From contig NZ_PDNV01000004.1 of the NCBI RefSeq assembly GCF_002849615.1, positions 1 to 64,000 of the forward strand: a DNA stretch of 64,000 bases, written 5' to 3'. This DNA is from Pollutimonas nitritireducens. GTDB taxonomy: Bacteria > Pseudomonadota > Gammaproteobacteria > Burkholderiales > Burkholderiaceae_B. Of the stretch, positions 8,810 to 21,689 are shown piece by piece. The notes under the pieces are model-generated. The model was given only the letters and a program-made list of their open reading frames with translations. It had not been told where the DNA came from and searched no databases. How positions within the stretch are numbered: position 1 is the stretch's first letter; each line of letters opens with the position of its first letter. A program made the position numbers and the translations under genes.

Positions 8810-10921
8810 CTATATTTCCAGCGGATCGACTTCCAGGTTATATCGTACGCGGCATTCGCGAGCGAGATTCCCCAGGGCCAGAGACCAGGCAGCCAGAAAT
8901 GCCTGCAAGGCAGGTCGGTTTGCACTTTCGACAAGCAGCTGTGCCCGCTCGATATTGGCAACACGCACCACGCGCAATGGAACCGGATCGTACAAGGTTA
9001 TGGCGGATGCCGTGGAAAAGGATTCTGGATCCTGGGTCGGTAACGAACGTGCCTGCGAGAGAAAGGCAAGTGCAGCCGAGAGTTCCCTGGCTTCGGCCGT
9101 CAACAGGGCCTGGAACGCATAAGGGGGTAGCCCTACAGCCTTTCTTTCGGCCAGCCCGTAGTCCGCGAATCCGGAATAATCATGCTGCAGCAGCGCCTGA
9201 TAAACGGCCTGCTCGGGATAGTCGGTCTGGATAATGACCTCGCCGCCCGCGACATGGCGTCCCGCGCGTCCGGCGACCTGCATCAACTGGGCAAAAAGGC
9301 GTTCCGGCGCACGAAAGTCCTGGGCAAACAACATGGCATCGGCATTCAAGACCCCTACCAAGCCAAGGTTCGAAAAATCATGTCCCTTCGCTACCATTTG
9401 CGTCCCCACCAGCAGATCGACCTCGCCCGCATGGACTTTAGCAAACAACGCCGCAGCACTTCCCTTCAAACGCGTACTGTCCGCATCGATGCGCGCAACG
9501 CGCGCCGCGGGGAAAAGTTCTGCCAAGTGTTCCTCGACACGTTGCGTACCGCGTCCCATGGGTTTCAGATCCTGGTCTCCGCAATCGGGACAGGCGCGCG
9601 GCACCCGGGCCTGGTAGCCGCAGTGATGGCACTGCAGATGATTATGACGCGCACTACCTCGATGCAACACGGTATACGCCGTGCAGCGAGGGCAATTGCT
9701 TACCCAGCCACAGGACGCGCAATTGAGAACAGGAGCATAACCACGGCGATTAATGAATATCAGCGCCTGCTCGCCACGCGCAAGGCGTTCGCCAACCGCG
9801 GTGATTAGGTGCGGCGAAAATCCTTCTTTCATGGCCAGCCGTCGCGTGTCGACCAGCCTGACCTTGGGCAGCTCTACCGCCCGGGCACGCCGAGCCAGCG
9901 TATAACGTTGGTAATGTCCCCGTTCGGCGTGATTCCAGGTCTCCAGTGAAGGTGTTGCAGAGCCCAGCACCACAGGTATATTCCTGTCGCGCGCACGCCA
10001 GATGGCAAGATCGCGGGCCGAATATCGTAAACCATCCTGCTGCTTGTAAGAGGTGTCATGCTCTTCATCGACAATGATCAGGCCCAGGTCGGGCATAGGC
10101 GCAAAAATGGCCAGGCGGGTGCCCAGCATGATGCGCGCCGTACCGCGCTGGATGCTTACCCATGCCTGCAAGCGTTCGCCGTCCGCCAACCCACTATGCA
10201 TGACAGCAAGCGCATCGGGGCCGGCCAGATCGGTAAGGCGAGCACGTAGTGATGCTTCCAGTTGTGGGGTAAGATTGATTTCAGGGACCAGAAACAGAAC
10301 CTGTTGTCCTCGCCCCAATGCTGCCTGCGCGGCATGCAGATAGACTTCAGTCTTTCCGCTACCTGTAACGCCATACAAAAGAATTGTCGTGTGTCCTTGC
10401 ACTGCTGCAATCGCGTCGACAGCCGCCGCCTGCTCGGCGTTCAGTTCCGGATGAGGGTCCGGAAGGGCCGGGTTGGCAACGCTTTTCTTTCGACGGTTGT
10501 CCATGCGCTGCACCGGACCGCCCGCCGAACGCTTACCCTGGTAAGCCGTCACTTTACGCAGACTCGGCGGCAGGGCAGGCAGCATGACCTCGCCGAGTGG
10601 ACGCTGATAATACCTGGCGGCGAACGACGCCAGGCGCAGCCAATCCGGCGGCATGGGTGGCGTGTCATCCAGTACTTGGTCCACATTCTTGATTTGCCGA
10701 GGGTCGAGTGCCGGTGTGACTGGCAGAGCCACGACGATGCCGACCAACTTGCGGCGTCCGAACGGCACAATGACCCGCGTTCCGACAGGAATGACTGCAA
10801 TCGCCCGATAGTCGAACAAAGCGAGCAGCGGGACATCCAGAGCCACGCGTATCCAGAATAGGGTCCGGCCCGTATGAACAATGGAATCGCGCGACGGATC
10901 GACGACACTGATTTCTGACAT
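8810..10921 (-). CDS. priA: Primosomal helicase PriA
   Basis: 703 residues from the chosen ATG at 10921 (an ATG at 10969 would add 16 atypical residues). The N-terminal DNA-binding domain is followed by YGVTGSGKTEVY (Walker A), VDEEHDTSYKQ (DEEH box), a zinc region with four CxxC pairs (CASC, CPRC, CHHC, CPDC) and helicase motifs GTQMVAKGHDF and QVAGRAGR. PriA recognises stalled forks and reloads DnaB. It is encoded just before rep. Confidence 0.93.
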   Translation of the reverse strand: MSEISVVDPSRDSIVHTGRTLFWIRVALDVPLLALFDYRAIAVIPVGTRVIVPFGRRKLVGIVVALPVTPALDPRQIKNVDQVLDDTPPMPPDWLRLASFAARYYQRPLGEVMLPALPPSLRKVTAYQGKRSAGGPVQRMDNRRKKSVANPALPDPHPELNAEQAAAVDAIAAVQGHTTILLYGVTGSGKTEVYLHAAQAALGRGQQVLFLVPEINLTPQLEASLRARLTDLAGPDALAVMHSGLADGERLQAWVSIQRGTARIMLGTRLAIFAPMPDLGLIIVDEEHDTSYKQQDGLRYSARDLAIWRARDRNIPVVLGSATPSLETWNHAERGHYQRYTLARRARAVELPKVRLVDTRRLAMKEGFSPHLITAVGERLARGEQALIFINRRGYAPVLNCASCGWVSNCPRCTAYTVLHRGSARHNHLQCHHCGYQARVPRACPDCGDQDLKPMGRGTQRVEEHLAELFPAARVARIDADSTRLKGSAAALFAKVHAGEVDLLVGTQMVAKGHDFSNLGLVGVLNADAMLFAQDFRAPERLFAQLMQVAGRAGRHVAGGEVIIQTDYPEQAVYQALLQHDYSGFADYGLAERKAVGLPPYAFQALLTAEARELSAALAFLSQARSLPTQDPESFSTASAITLYDPVPLRVVRVANIERAQLLVESANRPALQAFLAAWSLALGNLARECRVRYNLEVDPLEI

Positions 10922-11229
10922 TAATACTTCAAGTAAATTCTTGCTGAACGTCTTAAACGTAGGCACCAAGCGCTTTCCTGGCCTGCAGGCGCATGCCTGT
11001 GGATAACTTTGGGGAGAACTTCAGCACAACTTCGTAAAAGTCAACACGATGACGGTGATAATTTTTTGGCAGTGCAACAAAAAAACGCACAAACTCTTAT
11101 AAAACAATGCATTACACGAACTAGCTAAACAGTAACTTACATGGTCGACAGGCGCGGATTCGTCATTCCCAATTGTGCACAACCCTGGTAAGTCAATTGA
11201 AAAACAAGGGCTTTCACCCTTGATTTTCT
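10922..11229. other. AT-rich priA-hemE intergenic region
   Basis: About 308 bases with no convincing ORF. It contains an exact DnaA-box sequence (TGTGGATAA, 10992-11000) followed by an AT-rich stretch with a TTATAAAA string near 11100. It must hold the priA promoter. A single box is not enough to claim an origin. Confidence 0.45.
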
Positions 11230-12306
11230 TTAGATTTGGTGCTTGGTACGGCTATAGGTATGAACTTCGTCGACCAGCACCGATACGGCGTCCGGAGGGG
11301 TAAAACGAGAGATTCCATGGCCCAGGTTAAAGACATGTCCACCCTTGTTCACCGGCCCGAAGTCGTCAATGACGCGGCGCGCTTGGGTGCGGATTGCAGC
11401 ATCGCCACCAAACAGCGCCATGGGATCGAGGTTGCCCTGAAGGGCAACGGAATCACCGGTCCGCCGGCGGACCTGCGCAAGATTGGCGGTCCAGTCGAGA
11501 CCGACCGCATCGCAGCCGCAGGCGGCTATTTCCTCTATCCACTGCGCACCACCCTTGGTGAACACGATAGACGGAACGACTCGGCCTTCGTGGTCGCGTA
11601 TGAGTCCTTGTACGACCTGGCGCGTGTAATGCAGCGAAAATTCCTGGAACAAGCCATCGGCCAGCACGCCGCCCCAGCTGTCGAAGATCATGACTGCCTG
11701 CGCACCGGCCTGGATTTGTGCGTTGAGATAAGCCAACGTAGCTTTTGCATTGACCTCAAGGATGCGGTGCAACAAATCGGGACGGCTGTACATCATTGTC
11801 TTGATAAGCAGATAGTCGCTGGAGCCCTGGCCCTCGACCATATAGCAGCCGACTGTCCATGGACTGCCCGCGAAACCGATCAGCGGTACCTTGCCGTCGA
11901 GTTCCTTACGTATCAGCGATACAGCGTCGAATACATATTGCAATTTGGATAGGTCTGGAACTACCAACCTTTTTACATCGTCCTCGTTCCGAACAGGATG
12001 TGCAAACCGGGGCCCCTCGCCTGCCACGAAATCGAGACCCAGTCCCATGGCATGCGGGACGGTCAGGATATCGGAAAACAAGATGGCGGCATCCAGGTCG
12101 AAACGCTGCAACGGCTGTAGGGTGACTTCACAGGCGTACTCGCGATTTTGTGCCAATGCCATGAAAGACCCGGCCCGGGCACGAGTCTCGTTGTATTCGG
12201 GCAGGTAACGCCCGGCCTGGCGCATGAGCCATAAGGGCGTATAGGGCACTGGCTCGCGCATCAGCGAACGCAGGAAAATATCGTTTTTCAGTATAGGTGC
12301 AGTCAC
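11230..12306 (-). CDS. hemE: Uroporphyrinogen decarboxylase
   Basis: 358 residues, full family length. The N-terminal signature [15 protein letters not shown] and the second signature region ([16 protein letters not shown]) are present, as are the active-site aspartate strings FSDILTVP and FDSWGG. It converts uroporphyrinogen III to coproporphyrinogen III in heme synthesis in the cytosol. Stands alone, downstream of the Fis-like regulator gene on the same strand. Confidence 0.96.
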   Translation of the reverse strand: MTAPILKNDIFLRSLMREPVPYTPLWLMRQAGRYLPEYNETRARAGSFMALAQNREYACEVTLQPLQRFDLDAAILFSDILTVPHAMGLGLDFVAGEGPRFAHPVRNEDDVKRLVVPDLSKLQYVFDAVSLIRKELDGKVPLIGFAGSPWTVGCYMVEGQGSSDYLLIKTMMYSRPDLLHRILEVNAKATLAYLNAQIQAGAQAVMIFDSWGGVLADGLFQEFSLHYTRQVVQGLIRDHEGRVVPSIVFTKGGAQWIEEIAACGCDAVGLDWTANLAQVRRRTGDSVALQGNLDPMALFGGDAAIRTQARRVIDDFGPVNKGGHVFNLGHGISRFTPPDAVSVLVDEVHTYSRTKHQI

Positions 12307-12333
12307 GTCTATCCTTTTCTAAGATCCTCGATT

Positions 12334-13125
12334 TTAACCGTCTCTGGTGCGAATGGCGACGGGCTCGGCACGAAATGGCGTGGCGTCGATCTCGTGCTTG
12401 CGCATAAGTGCCCAAAAGGCCCGTCGGTGTTTCTGGGCGGCCCTCGCCGCCATAGCAATATTGCCGGAATGCCGACCGAGTGCGGCGGTAATATATGCAC
12501 GCTCGAAGCGCTCGATGACCTTGCTTTTGGCGGCTCGAAACGATTCTTTCGAGGTAGCACACTGCGCGGCGGAAGCGGCAGCGAACGCATCGAGCTCGAG
12601 GCCGGTGCGATCAAGGATAGTAGCGCAGATAGCCTCTTGGCGGGCAATCTGCGAACTTTCCCGATACTGGACGGCGACTTCGCCAACGCCGGGTCGATCG
12701 AACGCCAGCGCGGATTGATGCCGCTTGCCATCCAGGAGACGTTCTATACGCGCCCGGAGCTCTTCGGCGCAGACAGGTTCGCGTATGAAATCGGCCAGAC
12801 CTAGCGCGCATAAGTCATTCAGGGCCGCCGCCTTCAGCTTGTGCGCCAATGCGAGGACTGGCGTGTGCAATACCCCGTGAGCCGCCGATAAGGCGGTACG
12901 CGCCCACGCCAGGTTTTGTTCGTGCACCGGAATCAGGCATGCATCGAAACGCCGCAGCCTCATCGATGAGGCCGCCAGCGCAACCACCGATTCGGGGCAA
13001 TGGATATCGTGTGTGTCGAGCACCTGCAGCTGGAGCCGGGTGCCGCAGTAGGAATCGAGCCATGGCTCCACCCACGAGCTGCTGCATGTAGTACTTAACA
13101 CCGCACAATCCAGATATTCTCTCAT
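12334..13125 (-). CDS. Regulator-like protein with C-terminal Fis-type HTH
   Basis: 263 residues from the ATG at 13125, which has GGGAG seven bases upstream; an ATG at 13161 is less well placed. Residues ~1-125 resemble a degenerate receiver domain (LVAxx...ALAHKLKAAALNDLCALGLADFIREPV), without a clear phospho-acceptor aspartate signature. The C-terminus (about 205-250) reads AKSKVIERFERAYITAALGRHSGNIAMAARAAQKHRRAFWALMRKH, matching the Fis/HTH_8 helix-turn-helix of NtrC-family regulators. The AAA+ domain is absent. Likely a DNA-binding regulator; the target is unknown. Separated from the atp operon by a strong terminator. Confidence 0.65.
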   Translation of the reverse strand: MREYLDCAVLSTTCSSSWVEPWLDSYCGTRLQLQVLDTHDIHCPESVVALAASSMRLRRFDACLIPVHEQNLAWARTALSAAHGVLHTPVLALAHKLKAAALNDLCALGLADFIREPVCAEELRARIERLLDGKRHQSALAFDRPGVGEVAVQYRESSQIARQEAICATILDRTGLELDAFAAASAAQCATSKESFRAAKSKVIERFERAYITAALGRHSGNIAMAARAAQKHRRAFWALMRKHEIDATPFRAEPVAIRTRDG

Positions 13126-13240
13126 TGAGTTCTCCCGGGAAGTAAAGCGTGCCCTCGTCACGCCACACCGGAAGAATAATCATCGGAATACTGATGGACA
13201 ATTCGCAAAACTAATAATTCGGGAAATACCATCCATCATT

Positions 13241-13277
13241 GAAAAACAATAAGGGCATCCCATGGGATGCCCTTATT
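13241..13277 (-). terminator. ATP synthase operon terminator
   Basis: A perfect 30-base palindrome at 13248-13277 (arms AATAAGGGCATCCCA / TGGGATGCCCTTATT). On the minus strand it is followed by GTTTTTC. It sits 35 bases past the atpC stop and separates the atp operon from the regulator gene. Confidence 0.88.
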
Positions 13278-13311
13278 GCCGGTGCATGCCGCCGTTGCGA
13301 CATGCGTTTTC

Positions 13312-13737
13312 TTAGTGCGAGCGCCGTATCTGGCTGAGCCTGCGCGCAGCTGCCGCCTGGGCGGCCAGCATCGCGAGTTCAGCTTCGACCACAGCGATAT
13401 CTGCCTTGTCCTTGGTGTTGCGCAAGGCTTCTTCTGCGTGCTTGCGCGCTTCCAGAGCCTTGGCTTCGTCGAGGTCTTCTGCACGTATTGCCGTGTCCGA
13501 CAGTACTGTCACGGCACCCGGCTGAATTTCGAGAATGCCGCCGGCCACGAAGATGTTTATTTCGGAACCGTCGACCAGCACAACCTTGACCGTTCCAGGA
13601 CGAATCCGCGATATAAGCGGGGTGTGACCGGGCAGAATACCCAGCTCGCCCGATTCGCCCGGCAAGGTCACGAATTTGGCTTCGCCGGAGAATATCGATT
13701 CTTCAGCGCTGACCACATCAACATTCAGGTAGGCCAT
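13312..13737 (-). CDS. atpC: ATP synthase subunit epsilon
   Basis: 141 residues: an N-terminal beta-sandwich ([36 protein letters not shown]) and a C-terminal helical hairpin ([20 protein letters not shown]). It is the central-stalk subunit that couples and self-inhibits F1. Last gene of the operon, 9 bases after atpD. Confidence 0.96.
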   Translation of the reverse strand: MAYLNVDVVSAEESIFSGEAKFVTLPGESGELGILPGHTPLISRIRPGTVKVVLVDGSEINIFVAGGILEIQPGAVTVLSDTAIRAEDLDEAKALEARKHAEEALRNTKDKADIAVVEAELAMLAAQAAAARRLSQIRRSH

Positions 13738-13746
13738 GTGTAATCC

Positions 13747-15180
<1,434 letters not shown>

Positions 15181-15216
15181 CTAAATATCTTTGACGGGAT
15201 GCCTTTCTGTTTACGC

Positions 15217-16128
15217 TTAAACAGCGGCAGCGCCCCCCACGATTTCTGAAATTTCTTTGGTAATAGCAGCCTGGCGGGTTTTGTTATAAACCAGTTCCAG
15301 GTCGCCAATGACTTTCTTGGCATTGTCGGATGCCGACTTCATGGCCACCATGCGAGCCGACTGCTCGGATGCCATGTTTTCTGCCACAGCCTGGTATACC
15401 AGACCCTCTACGTAGCGCATCAGCAAGTCGTCAATGACGGACTTGGAGTCCGGCTCGTAGATATAATCCCAGCCGTAGCTTGGCTTGGCAGCGTCCGAGT
15501 CGGCTTCTTCAACGGCACTTTCCGACTGAAAAGGATCTTTCAGGCCGCTAGGCAAGGGCAACAGCCGAATGAAGCTGGGATCCTGCTTCATGGTGTTCAC
15601 GAATCGGTTCGTCGCTATGTAGATAGCGTCGATCTTGCCGTCCATAAAATCGTCGATCTGGACCTTCAAGGCGCCAATCAGGCGCGCCAGGTTGGGTGTG
15701 TCGCCAAGCTGTACTTCTTGTGATACCAGATTGGCGCCGATACGGGTCAATACGCCGGCGCCCTTGTTGCCCAAAGCCGTTGCCTGAACTTTGATGCCCT
15801 GTTTTTCGAACTCTTTCAGACGAGCCAATACCAGCCGCATGATGTTGGTATTCAAGCCACCACACAAACCTTTGTCGGTGCTGACCACCACAATACCCAC
15901 GCCACGAACCGTGGAGCGCTCGTCCATGTAGGGATGCGAATAGTCGGGGTGCGCCTGCATCAAGTTGGCAGCAATATCCCGTACCTTGTTTGCATAGGGA
16001 CGGCCAGCACGCATCCGTTCCTGCGCCTTGCGCATTTTGGATGCAGCCACCATCTCCATGGCTTTAGTGATCTTGCGCGTGTTTTGCACGCTCTTGATCT
16101 TGGTTCGAATTTCCTTAATTCCGGCCAT
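15217..16128 (-). CDS. atpG: ATP synthase subunit gamma
   Basis: 303 residues. N-terminal helix [36 protein letters not shown] and C-terminal helix [41 protein letters not shown] form the rotor coiled coil. The insert rich in acidic residues around 195-215 ([14 protein letters not shown]) is of the kind seen in beta/gamma-proteobacterial gammas. Rotates inside the alpha3beta3 head. Confidence 0.97.
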   Translation of the reverse strand: MAGIKEIRTKIKSVQNTRKITKAMEMVAASKMRKAQERMRAGRPYANKVRDIAANLMQAHPDYSHPYMDERSTVRGVGIVVVSTDKGLCGGLNTNIMRLVLARLKEFEKQGIKVQATALGNKGAGVLTRIGANLVSQEVQLGDTPNLARLIGALKVQIDDFMDGKIDAIYIATNRFVNTMKQDPSFIRLLPLPSGLKDPFQSESAVEEADSDAAKPSYGWDYIYEPDSKSVIDDLLMRYVEGLVYQAVAENMASEQSARMVAMKSASDNAKKVIGDLELVYNKTRQAAITKEISEIVGGAAAV

Positions 16129-16226
16129 CGCTCTTTCCTGAAAGGGCGTTATAGCGGAACCGCTCGCGCGATTCCGCCGTGCGTATGGCTGCCCGGGCGA
16201 ATGCCTGGGCAGCCTCGCCAGTCAAA

Positions 16227-17768
16227 CTAAAAAGCACCGTGCTTTTTGAACTCTTGTATGGCTGCTACCAATTCAGCTTCGTCATCTTTGGACAATTCTT
16301 TCGTGTCTTCGATGCGCTGGATCATGCCTTCATGCCTGGACTTCAGGTAATCCTTGAGTGCCTTTTCGAAAGACAGGATTTGTCCGACTTCGAGGTCATC
16401 CAGGTAGCCGTTATTGACCGCAAATAGTGTGATCGCCAGTTCCCAAACCTGCAAAGGCTGATACTGGGGCTGCTTGAGCAGTTCGACCACGCGCTTGCCG
16501 CGCTCGAGCTGACGACGCGTGGCGTCGTCGAGGTCGGAGGCGAACTGCGCAAACGCGGCCAATTCACGATATTGGGCCAAGTCGGTACGGATACCGCCGG
16601 ACATCTTCTTGACGACCTTGGTTTGCGCTGCACCGCCCACACGCGAAACCGAGATACCCGCATTAATGGCAGGACGCACGCCCGCGTTGAACAAGTCGGT
16701 TTCAAGGAAGATCTGGCCATCGGTAATCGAAATTACGTTGGTCGGAACGAAAGCGGACACGTCACCCGCCTGGGTTTCAATGATAGGCAGCGCTGTGAGC
16801 GAACCTGTCTTGCCCTTGACGGCGCCGTTCGTGAACTTCTCGACGTACTCTTCGTTGACCCGGGCAGCACGCTCAAGCAGGCGGGAGTGCAGGTAAAACA
16901 CATCGCCAGGATAGGCCTCGCGACCCGGAGGACGGCGCAACAGCAACGATACCTGGCGGTACGCCCATGCCTGCTTGGTCAGGTCATCATAGATGATCAG
17001 TGCGTCTTCACCACGGTCACGGAAGTACTCGCCCATGGTGCAACCCGAATACGCAGAAAGATACTGCATGGCAGCCGATTCGGACGCGGCGGCGGCAACA
17101 ATAATGGTGTATTCAAGCGCACCATGTTCTTCGAGCTTGCGCACCACATTGTTGATCGTCGAAGCCTTCTGGCCAATGGCAACGTACACGCAGGTAACGT
17201 TCTTGCCCTTCTGGCTGATGATGGTGTCGACGGCAACAGCCGTTTTGCCGGTCTGGCGGTCGCCAATGATCAGCTCGCGCTGGCCACGACCGATAGGCAC
17301 CATGGAGTCGATCGCCTTGATGCCGGTTTGCAGCGGCTGCGACACCGACTTACGTGCAATAACACCTGGAGCGACTTTTTCAATGATGTCCGTGGCCTTG
17401 GCATTGACCGGGCCTTTGCCATCGATGGGAACGCCCAGCGCATCAACGACGCGACCGCGCAATTCGGGTCCGACCGGCACTTCGAGAATGCGGCCAGTGG
17501 TTTTGACCGGGTCGCCTTCCGACACGCCGGTGTAATCGCCCAGAATAACGGCGCCAACAGAATCGCGCTCAAGATTGAGCGCGAGACCGAACACGTTATT
17601 CGGAAATTCAAGCATTTCGCCCTGCATCACGTCGGACAGACCGTGGATGCGGGTAATACCGTCGGTCACGGAAACGACCGTGCCTTGCGTACGTACGTCG
17701 GTCGACGCGCCCAAGCCTTCGATGCGGCTCTTGAGCAGCTCGCTGATCTCTGACGGATTAAGTTGCAT
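16227..17768 (-). CDS. atpA: ATP synthase subunit alpha
   Basis: 513 residues, the regulatory F1 subunit. Walker [14 protein letters not shown] (about 169-181), [24 protein letters not shown], and [12 protein letters not shown] signature. Binds non-catalytic nucleotide. Between atpH and atpG in canonical order. Confidence 0.97.
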   Translation of the reverse strand: MQLNPSEISELLKSRIEGLGASTDVRTQGTVVSVTDGITRIHGLSDVMQGEMLEFPNNVFGLALNLERDSVGAVILGDYTGVSEGDPVKTTGRILEVPVGPELRGRVVDALGVPIDGKGPVNAKATDIIEKVAPGVIARKSVSQPLQTGIKAIDSMVPIGRGQRELIIGDRQTGKTAVAVDTIISQKGKNVTCVYVAIGQKASTINNVVRKLEEHGALEYTIIVAAAASESAAMQYLSAYSGCTMGEYFRDRGEDALIIYDDLTKQAWAYRQVSLLLRRPPGREAYPGDVFYLHSRLLERAARVNEEYVEKFTNGAVKGKTGSLTALPIIETQAGDVSAFVPTNVISITDGQIFLETDLFNAGVRPAINAGISVSRVGGAAQTKVVKKMSGGIRTDLAQYRELAAFAQFASDLDDATRRQLERGKRVVELLKQPQYQPLQVWELAITLFAVNNGYLDDLEVGQILSFEKALKDYLKSRHEGMIQRIEDTKELSKDDEAELVAAIQEFKKHGAF

Positions 17769-17803
17769 GTTCAGACTCCTGGAATCCTGTTATCTGGCGC
17801 GCT

Positions 17804-18343
17804 TCAGGCGGCCAGGGTATCGCGCATGCGGGCCAACTGGGCCTGCACAGAAGTATCAAGTACTTGGTCGCCAACGATCACGCGTACACCACCGATAAGG
17901 TCGGTATCGACTGTGACGGCCGGCTTGAGTTTGAGACCAAACTTTTTTTCTAGGCCGGACACGAGCTTTCGGACCTGTTCGTCGCTTAGCGCGTATGCGG
18001 TGCTGATTTGAGCCAGCGCCGTGCCTTCATGCCGGTTTTTAAGAATTTCGAATTGCTCGGCAATTTCAGGCAACACCAGTATACGGTTGTTGCCGACGAG
18101 CAGTTCGATGAAATTGCGCGCCGCAGCCGGAAGCGGAGTCTTGATCAGACCCGCGAACAGCTCGATACGCTGGATGGCGTTGAGCCGCGGGTCTGTCAGC
18201 GCTTCGCGCACATCGCCGAGACTGGCCACTTGAGCCAGTTCGGCCACCAGACCCGACCACGACGCCAGGCCAGCCTGGTCGTCGCGGGCCGCTGCGAACA
18301 GTGCTTCGGCGTACGGTCTAGCGATAGTCGATAGTTCAGCCAT
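17804..18343 (-). CDS. atpH: ATP synthase subunit delta
   Basis: 179 residues. [13 protein letters not shown] at the N-terminus and the C-terminal [24 protein letters not shown] signature. It joins the peripheral stalk (b) to the top of F1. Confidence 0.96.
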   Translation of the reverse strand: MAELSTIARPYAEALFAAARDDQAGLASWSGLVAELAQVASLGDVREALTDPRLNAIQRIELFAGLIKTPLPAAARNFIELLVGNNRILVLPEIAEQFEILKNRHEGTALAQISTAYALSDEQVRKLVSGLEKKFGLKLKPAVTVDTDLIGGVRVIVGDQVLDTSVQAQLARMRDTLAA

Positions 18344-18356
18344 GGCCTGCCCTGGT

Positions 18357-18827
18357 TTAGAGTTGTGCCTGAAGCTGGTTCAACAGCTCGGCATGTGCCT
18401 GTGCATCGATTTCTCGTTTGAGAATCTGCTCTGCACCCTTAACGGCAAGAATGGCCACATCGGCGCGCAGGCTTTCACGAACACGCTGAGCCGCCTGGGC
18501 TGCGTCCTGTTCGGCCTGTGCAATGATGCGCGCCTTCTCGACCTCGCCTTCTCGGCGAGCCTGGTCGATAAGCACTGCAGCCTGTTTCTCGGCCTCGACC
18601 ATGCGAGCATGGTTTTCTGTTTTTGCAGAAGCCTCGATTAGGCTGATACGCGCCTGAGCCTGGGCCAGGTCGGCCTTGCCCTTGTCGGCAGCCGCAAGGC
18701 CGTCGGCAATTTTCTGACGGCGATCATCCATTGCTTTCGTGAGAGGAGGCCATACGAATTTCATCGTAAACCAGCCAAGCACGAAAAACACGATCATCTG
18801 AAAAAAGAGAGTCGCGTTTAAATTCAC
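18357..18827 (-). CDS. atpF: ATP synthase subunit b
   Basis: 156 residues. One N-terminal membrane helix ([22 protein letters not shown]) followed by a long charged coiled coil rich in Ala, Gln and Glu. Forms the peripheral stalk as a dimer. Thirteen bases before atpH. Confidence 0.96.
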   Translation of the reverse strand: MNLNATLFFQMIVFFVLGWFTMKFVWPPLTKAMDDRRQKIADGLAAADKGKADLAQAQARISLIEASAKTENHARMVEAEKQAAVLIDQARREGEVEKARIIAQAEQDAAQAAQRVRESLRADVAILAVKGAEQILKREIDAQAHAELLNQLQAQL

Positions 18828-18928
18828 GGTCGTTTCCCTTTAATACCCATAGTGCCAGGCAGCAACGCTGCATAACACCTGATGTCCATGCCGCAGACTG
18901 CCTTCAACAGGCGCCTGTGGCTGCTTAA

Positions 18929-18942
18929 CCCGCCAAGGCGGG
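18929..18942 (-). other. Short hairpin after atpE
   Basis: CCCGCC-aa-GGCGGG lies 10 bases beyond the atpE stop codon, in the 124-bp atpE-atpF gap. No U run follows, so it is not a terminator. It may protect or partition the atpE message, which must be made in excess; that is inference. Confidence 0.4.
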
Positions 18943-18951
18943 CCGCAATGC

Positions 18952-19230
<279 letters not shown>

Positions 19231-19299
19231 TCAAAAGAAACTGATTTTGCAGGAAAATCCCGCACCCCGGCCGAGCCAAACTGCCCGAACCGAAAATTA

Positions 19300-20181
19300 T
19301 TAATGGCCTTCGTGAGCCTGACCCACATATACGAGAGTCAACATCATGAAAATAAACGCCTGCAGCAGCACGATAAGTATGTGGAAAATTGCCCACACCG
19401 ATCCCGCCACAACATGACCAATACCCAAGCCTATGCTTGCACCATTAAATCCGGTCCATGCGCCGCCCAACAAGGCAATCAACATGAAAATAAGCTCGCC
19501 GGCAAACATGTTGCCGAATAACCGCATACCCAGCGAAACGGATTTGGCGGCGTATTCGATGCAATTCAACAGGAAGTTGAATGGCGCGAGCACGAGGCCG
19601 CCTAGGCCGTGGGCGTGAAACGGAGCAGTAAAGAGTTCTTTGACGAAACCGCCTGGGCTTTTGATTTTGATGCCGTAGTAGAACATGAGCAAAAGCACAC
19701 CCATTGCCATGCCCATGGGCACGTTCAGATCGGCCGTGGGCAGAATACGGTGGTAATAGAGAACGTCGTGGTGTTCGTCGCCCAGGCCCGACCAGATGAA
19801 AACATTTGCCAGGAAGTCTACCGGCACCAGATCAAGCGCATTCATGAGGATGATCCACAAGAATACGGTCAGAGCCAATGGAGAGACGAAACGACGGGTG
19901 GTTGCGCTTGGAATGATGCTCTTGGCTTGCTCTTCGACCATGTCGACCAGCATTTCGATCGAAGCCTGGAAACGACCAGGCACACCGTTGGTGACCATTT
20001 TTGCGGCGCGCCACAGAAGGAACACAACAACCAGACCCATTAGGATGGACCAGAACAGGGAATCGTAGTTGACGATGTTGAAGTCGGCGACCGCCGACTG
20101 TTTTTCACCGACGCTGTTCAGATGGACCAAATGGTGTTGAATATACGCAGACTGGGGCGAAATGTCCTGAGCGGCAGCCAT
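19300..20181 (-). CDS. atpB: ATP synthase subunit a
   Basis: 293 residues, five to six membrane helices. The essential arginine is in [17 protein letters not shown], and the last helix ends [16 protein letters not shown]. Forms the proton half-channels against the c ring. First essential gene after atpI. Confidence 0.96.
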   Translation of the reverse strand: MAAAQDISPQSAYIQHHLVHLNSVGEKQSAVADFNIVNYDSLFWSILMGLVVVFLLWRAAKMVTNGVPGRFQASIEMLVDMVEEQAKSIIPSATTRRFVSPLALTVFLWIILMNALDLVPVDFLANVFIWSGLGDEHHDVLYYHRILPTADLNVPMGMAMGVLLLMFYYGIKIKSPGGFVKELFTAPFHAHGLGGLVLAPFNFLLNCIEYAAKSVSLGMRLFGNMFAGELIFMLIALLGGAWTGFNGASIGLGIGHVVAGSVWAIFHILIVLLQAFIFMMLTLVYVGQAHEGH

Positions 20182-20241
20182 GTGAAACCTTATCTGTAAG
20201 CTTGTAACCGGAGCAATAAGCTCGTGAATTAATCTGTAGCG

Positions 20242-20664
20242 CTACGGCAACTTGCGAAATGCAAGCAACAGCACGTAACCCTTCAATACGCACAACAATC
20301 CGAACAATAAAGCTGGCCATACTACCCAATCGCGGCCGAGCCATGCAACCAGGACCAGCACGGCAACTGCGGAACCAAGTTTCAACGCCTCACCAAAAAA
20401 GAAAGTGAGCGGATTTGATTTCACAGGCCCGAATATGCCTAACAACAACCGCAGCGCGAAGAGCGCATTGGGAACAAAGTAGGCAGCCGCACCAACCAGC
20501 GCGGAGACAGCGGCCATACCCCCCGACACAAGCCACGAAACCAGAACAGCAACTGCGGCCATGGCAGCCTGAGCAACGAGGGCACGAAGAATACCACTAC
20601 CAGCCCTGCGGTTTATCACTGCGCGTTCGTGCTCGGTAAGCACGAGTGGCGTTTCTGTTTCCAT
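20242..20664 (-). CDS. atpI: ATP synthase assembly protein AtpI
   Basis: 140 residues from the METETP start; ATGs at 20676 and 20742 are alternatives and no strong SD decides. Four hydrophobic helices, with GAAAYFVPNALFALRLL and the typical short loops of AtpI. It assists c-ring assembly. It heads the operon 60 bases upstream of atpB. Confidence 0.85.
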   Translation of the reverse strand: METETPLVLTEHERAVINRRAGSGILRALVAQAAMAAVAVLVSWLVSGGMAAVSALVGAAAYFVPNALFALRLLLGIFGPVKSNPLTFFFGEALKLGSAVAVLVLVAWLGRDWVVWPALLFGLLCVLKGYVLLLAFRKLP

Positions 20665-20880
20665 ACCGAAAAACATCCGGTTAGTTACGCGACTTCTTTT
20701 TGCAATAAAGTCAGTCGTAAGGGTTTGTACCGAATGCGGCAAACTCTGCGAGTATAACTTTATTTTTAAGCGCTAAGCAAGCTGCTGCAGCGCGACATTG
20801 TAAGCCCATCTCGTCGGGCGCGCGCGCCCTCCTGTGAATCAGGCCGTGGCCGATTCACAGGAAATCCTCTGGCACGGGTG

Positions 20881-21657
20881 CTATTTATGCTTGAAATCCG
20901 GTTTACGCTTTTCAACGAATGCGGCCATGCCTTCCTTCTGGTCTTCAGTGGCAAAGAGCGCATGGAAATTCCGGCGCTCGAACATCAGCGTGTCGTTCAG
21001 GGAGCCCTCGTACGCCATGTTCACGCATTCCTTGGCCATGATGACCGATGGCAGGGACATGGACGCAATAATGGCGGCCGCTTCCAGCGCCTCGTCCAGC
21101 AGACGCTCGGCCGGAACCACACGCGATACCAGTCCTGCGCGTTCGGCCTCCTGGGCATCCATCATCCGAGCCGTCAACACGAGATCCATGGCTTTGGCTT
21201 TGCTGATGGCACGCGGCAGGCGCTGCGTTCCGCCATAACCGGGAATGACGCCCAGCTTGATTTCCGGCTGACCGAAACGCGCATTTTCGGCGGCGATAAT
21301 AAAATCGCAAAGCATGGCGAGTTCGCAACCACCGCCCAGGGCATAGCCTGCTACGGCGGCAATAATGGGCTTGCGTATCCGCTTGAGCGATTCCCAGTCA
21401 CCACCCAGGTAGTCCTGTTTGTACACATCCATGTAAGACCAGCCCTGCATGGCGCCGATATCTGCACCCGCGGCAAAAGCCTTTTCGCTTCCCGTAAGCA
21501 CCATGGCTCCGATATTTTCATCGGCATCGAAGGCCCTCATGGCCGCGGCCAATTCGGCAATGACATCATTGCTGAGTGCATTAAGGGCCTTGGGCCTGTT
21601 AAGCGTCAACAAACCTACACGACCCCGAACCTCTGTTTTGACCAATGGCGCGTCCAT
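20881..21657 (-). CDS. Enoyl-CoA hydratase
   Basis: 258 residues from the ATG at 21657, which has GAGGAG just upstream (an ATG at 21675 is less likely). A canonical crotonase: AAGADIGAM and [17 protein letters not shown] oxyanion-hole motifs, both catalytic glutamates (GGGCELAML and [20 protein letters not shown]). Hydrates 2-enoyl-CoA to 3-hydroxyacyl-CoA in beta-oxidation. Single gene, divergent from the M61 peptidase. Confidence 0.92.
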   Translation of the reverse strand: MDAPLVKTEVRGRVGLLTLNRPKALNALSNDVIAELAAAMRAFDADENIGAMVLTGSEKAFAAGADIGAMQGWSYMDVYKQDYLGGDWESLKRIRKPIIAAVAGYALGGGCELAMLCDFIIAAENARFGQPEIKLGVIPGYGGTQRLPRAISKAKAMDLVLTARMMDAQEAERAGLVSRVVPAERLLDEALEAAAIIASMSLPSVIMAKECVNMAYEGSLNDTLMFERRNFHALFATEDQKEGMAAFVEKRKPDFKHK

Positions 21658-21689
21658 GCCGTCTCCTCGTTGCAAAGTAATATATAGGG

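Noticed and set aside
16572-17753. Long plus-strand open frame (393 codons) opposite atpA
   Set aside because: It is the antisense shadow of a highly GC-biased conserved gene; no SD, no family strings.
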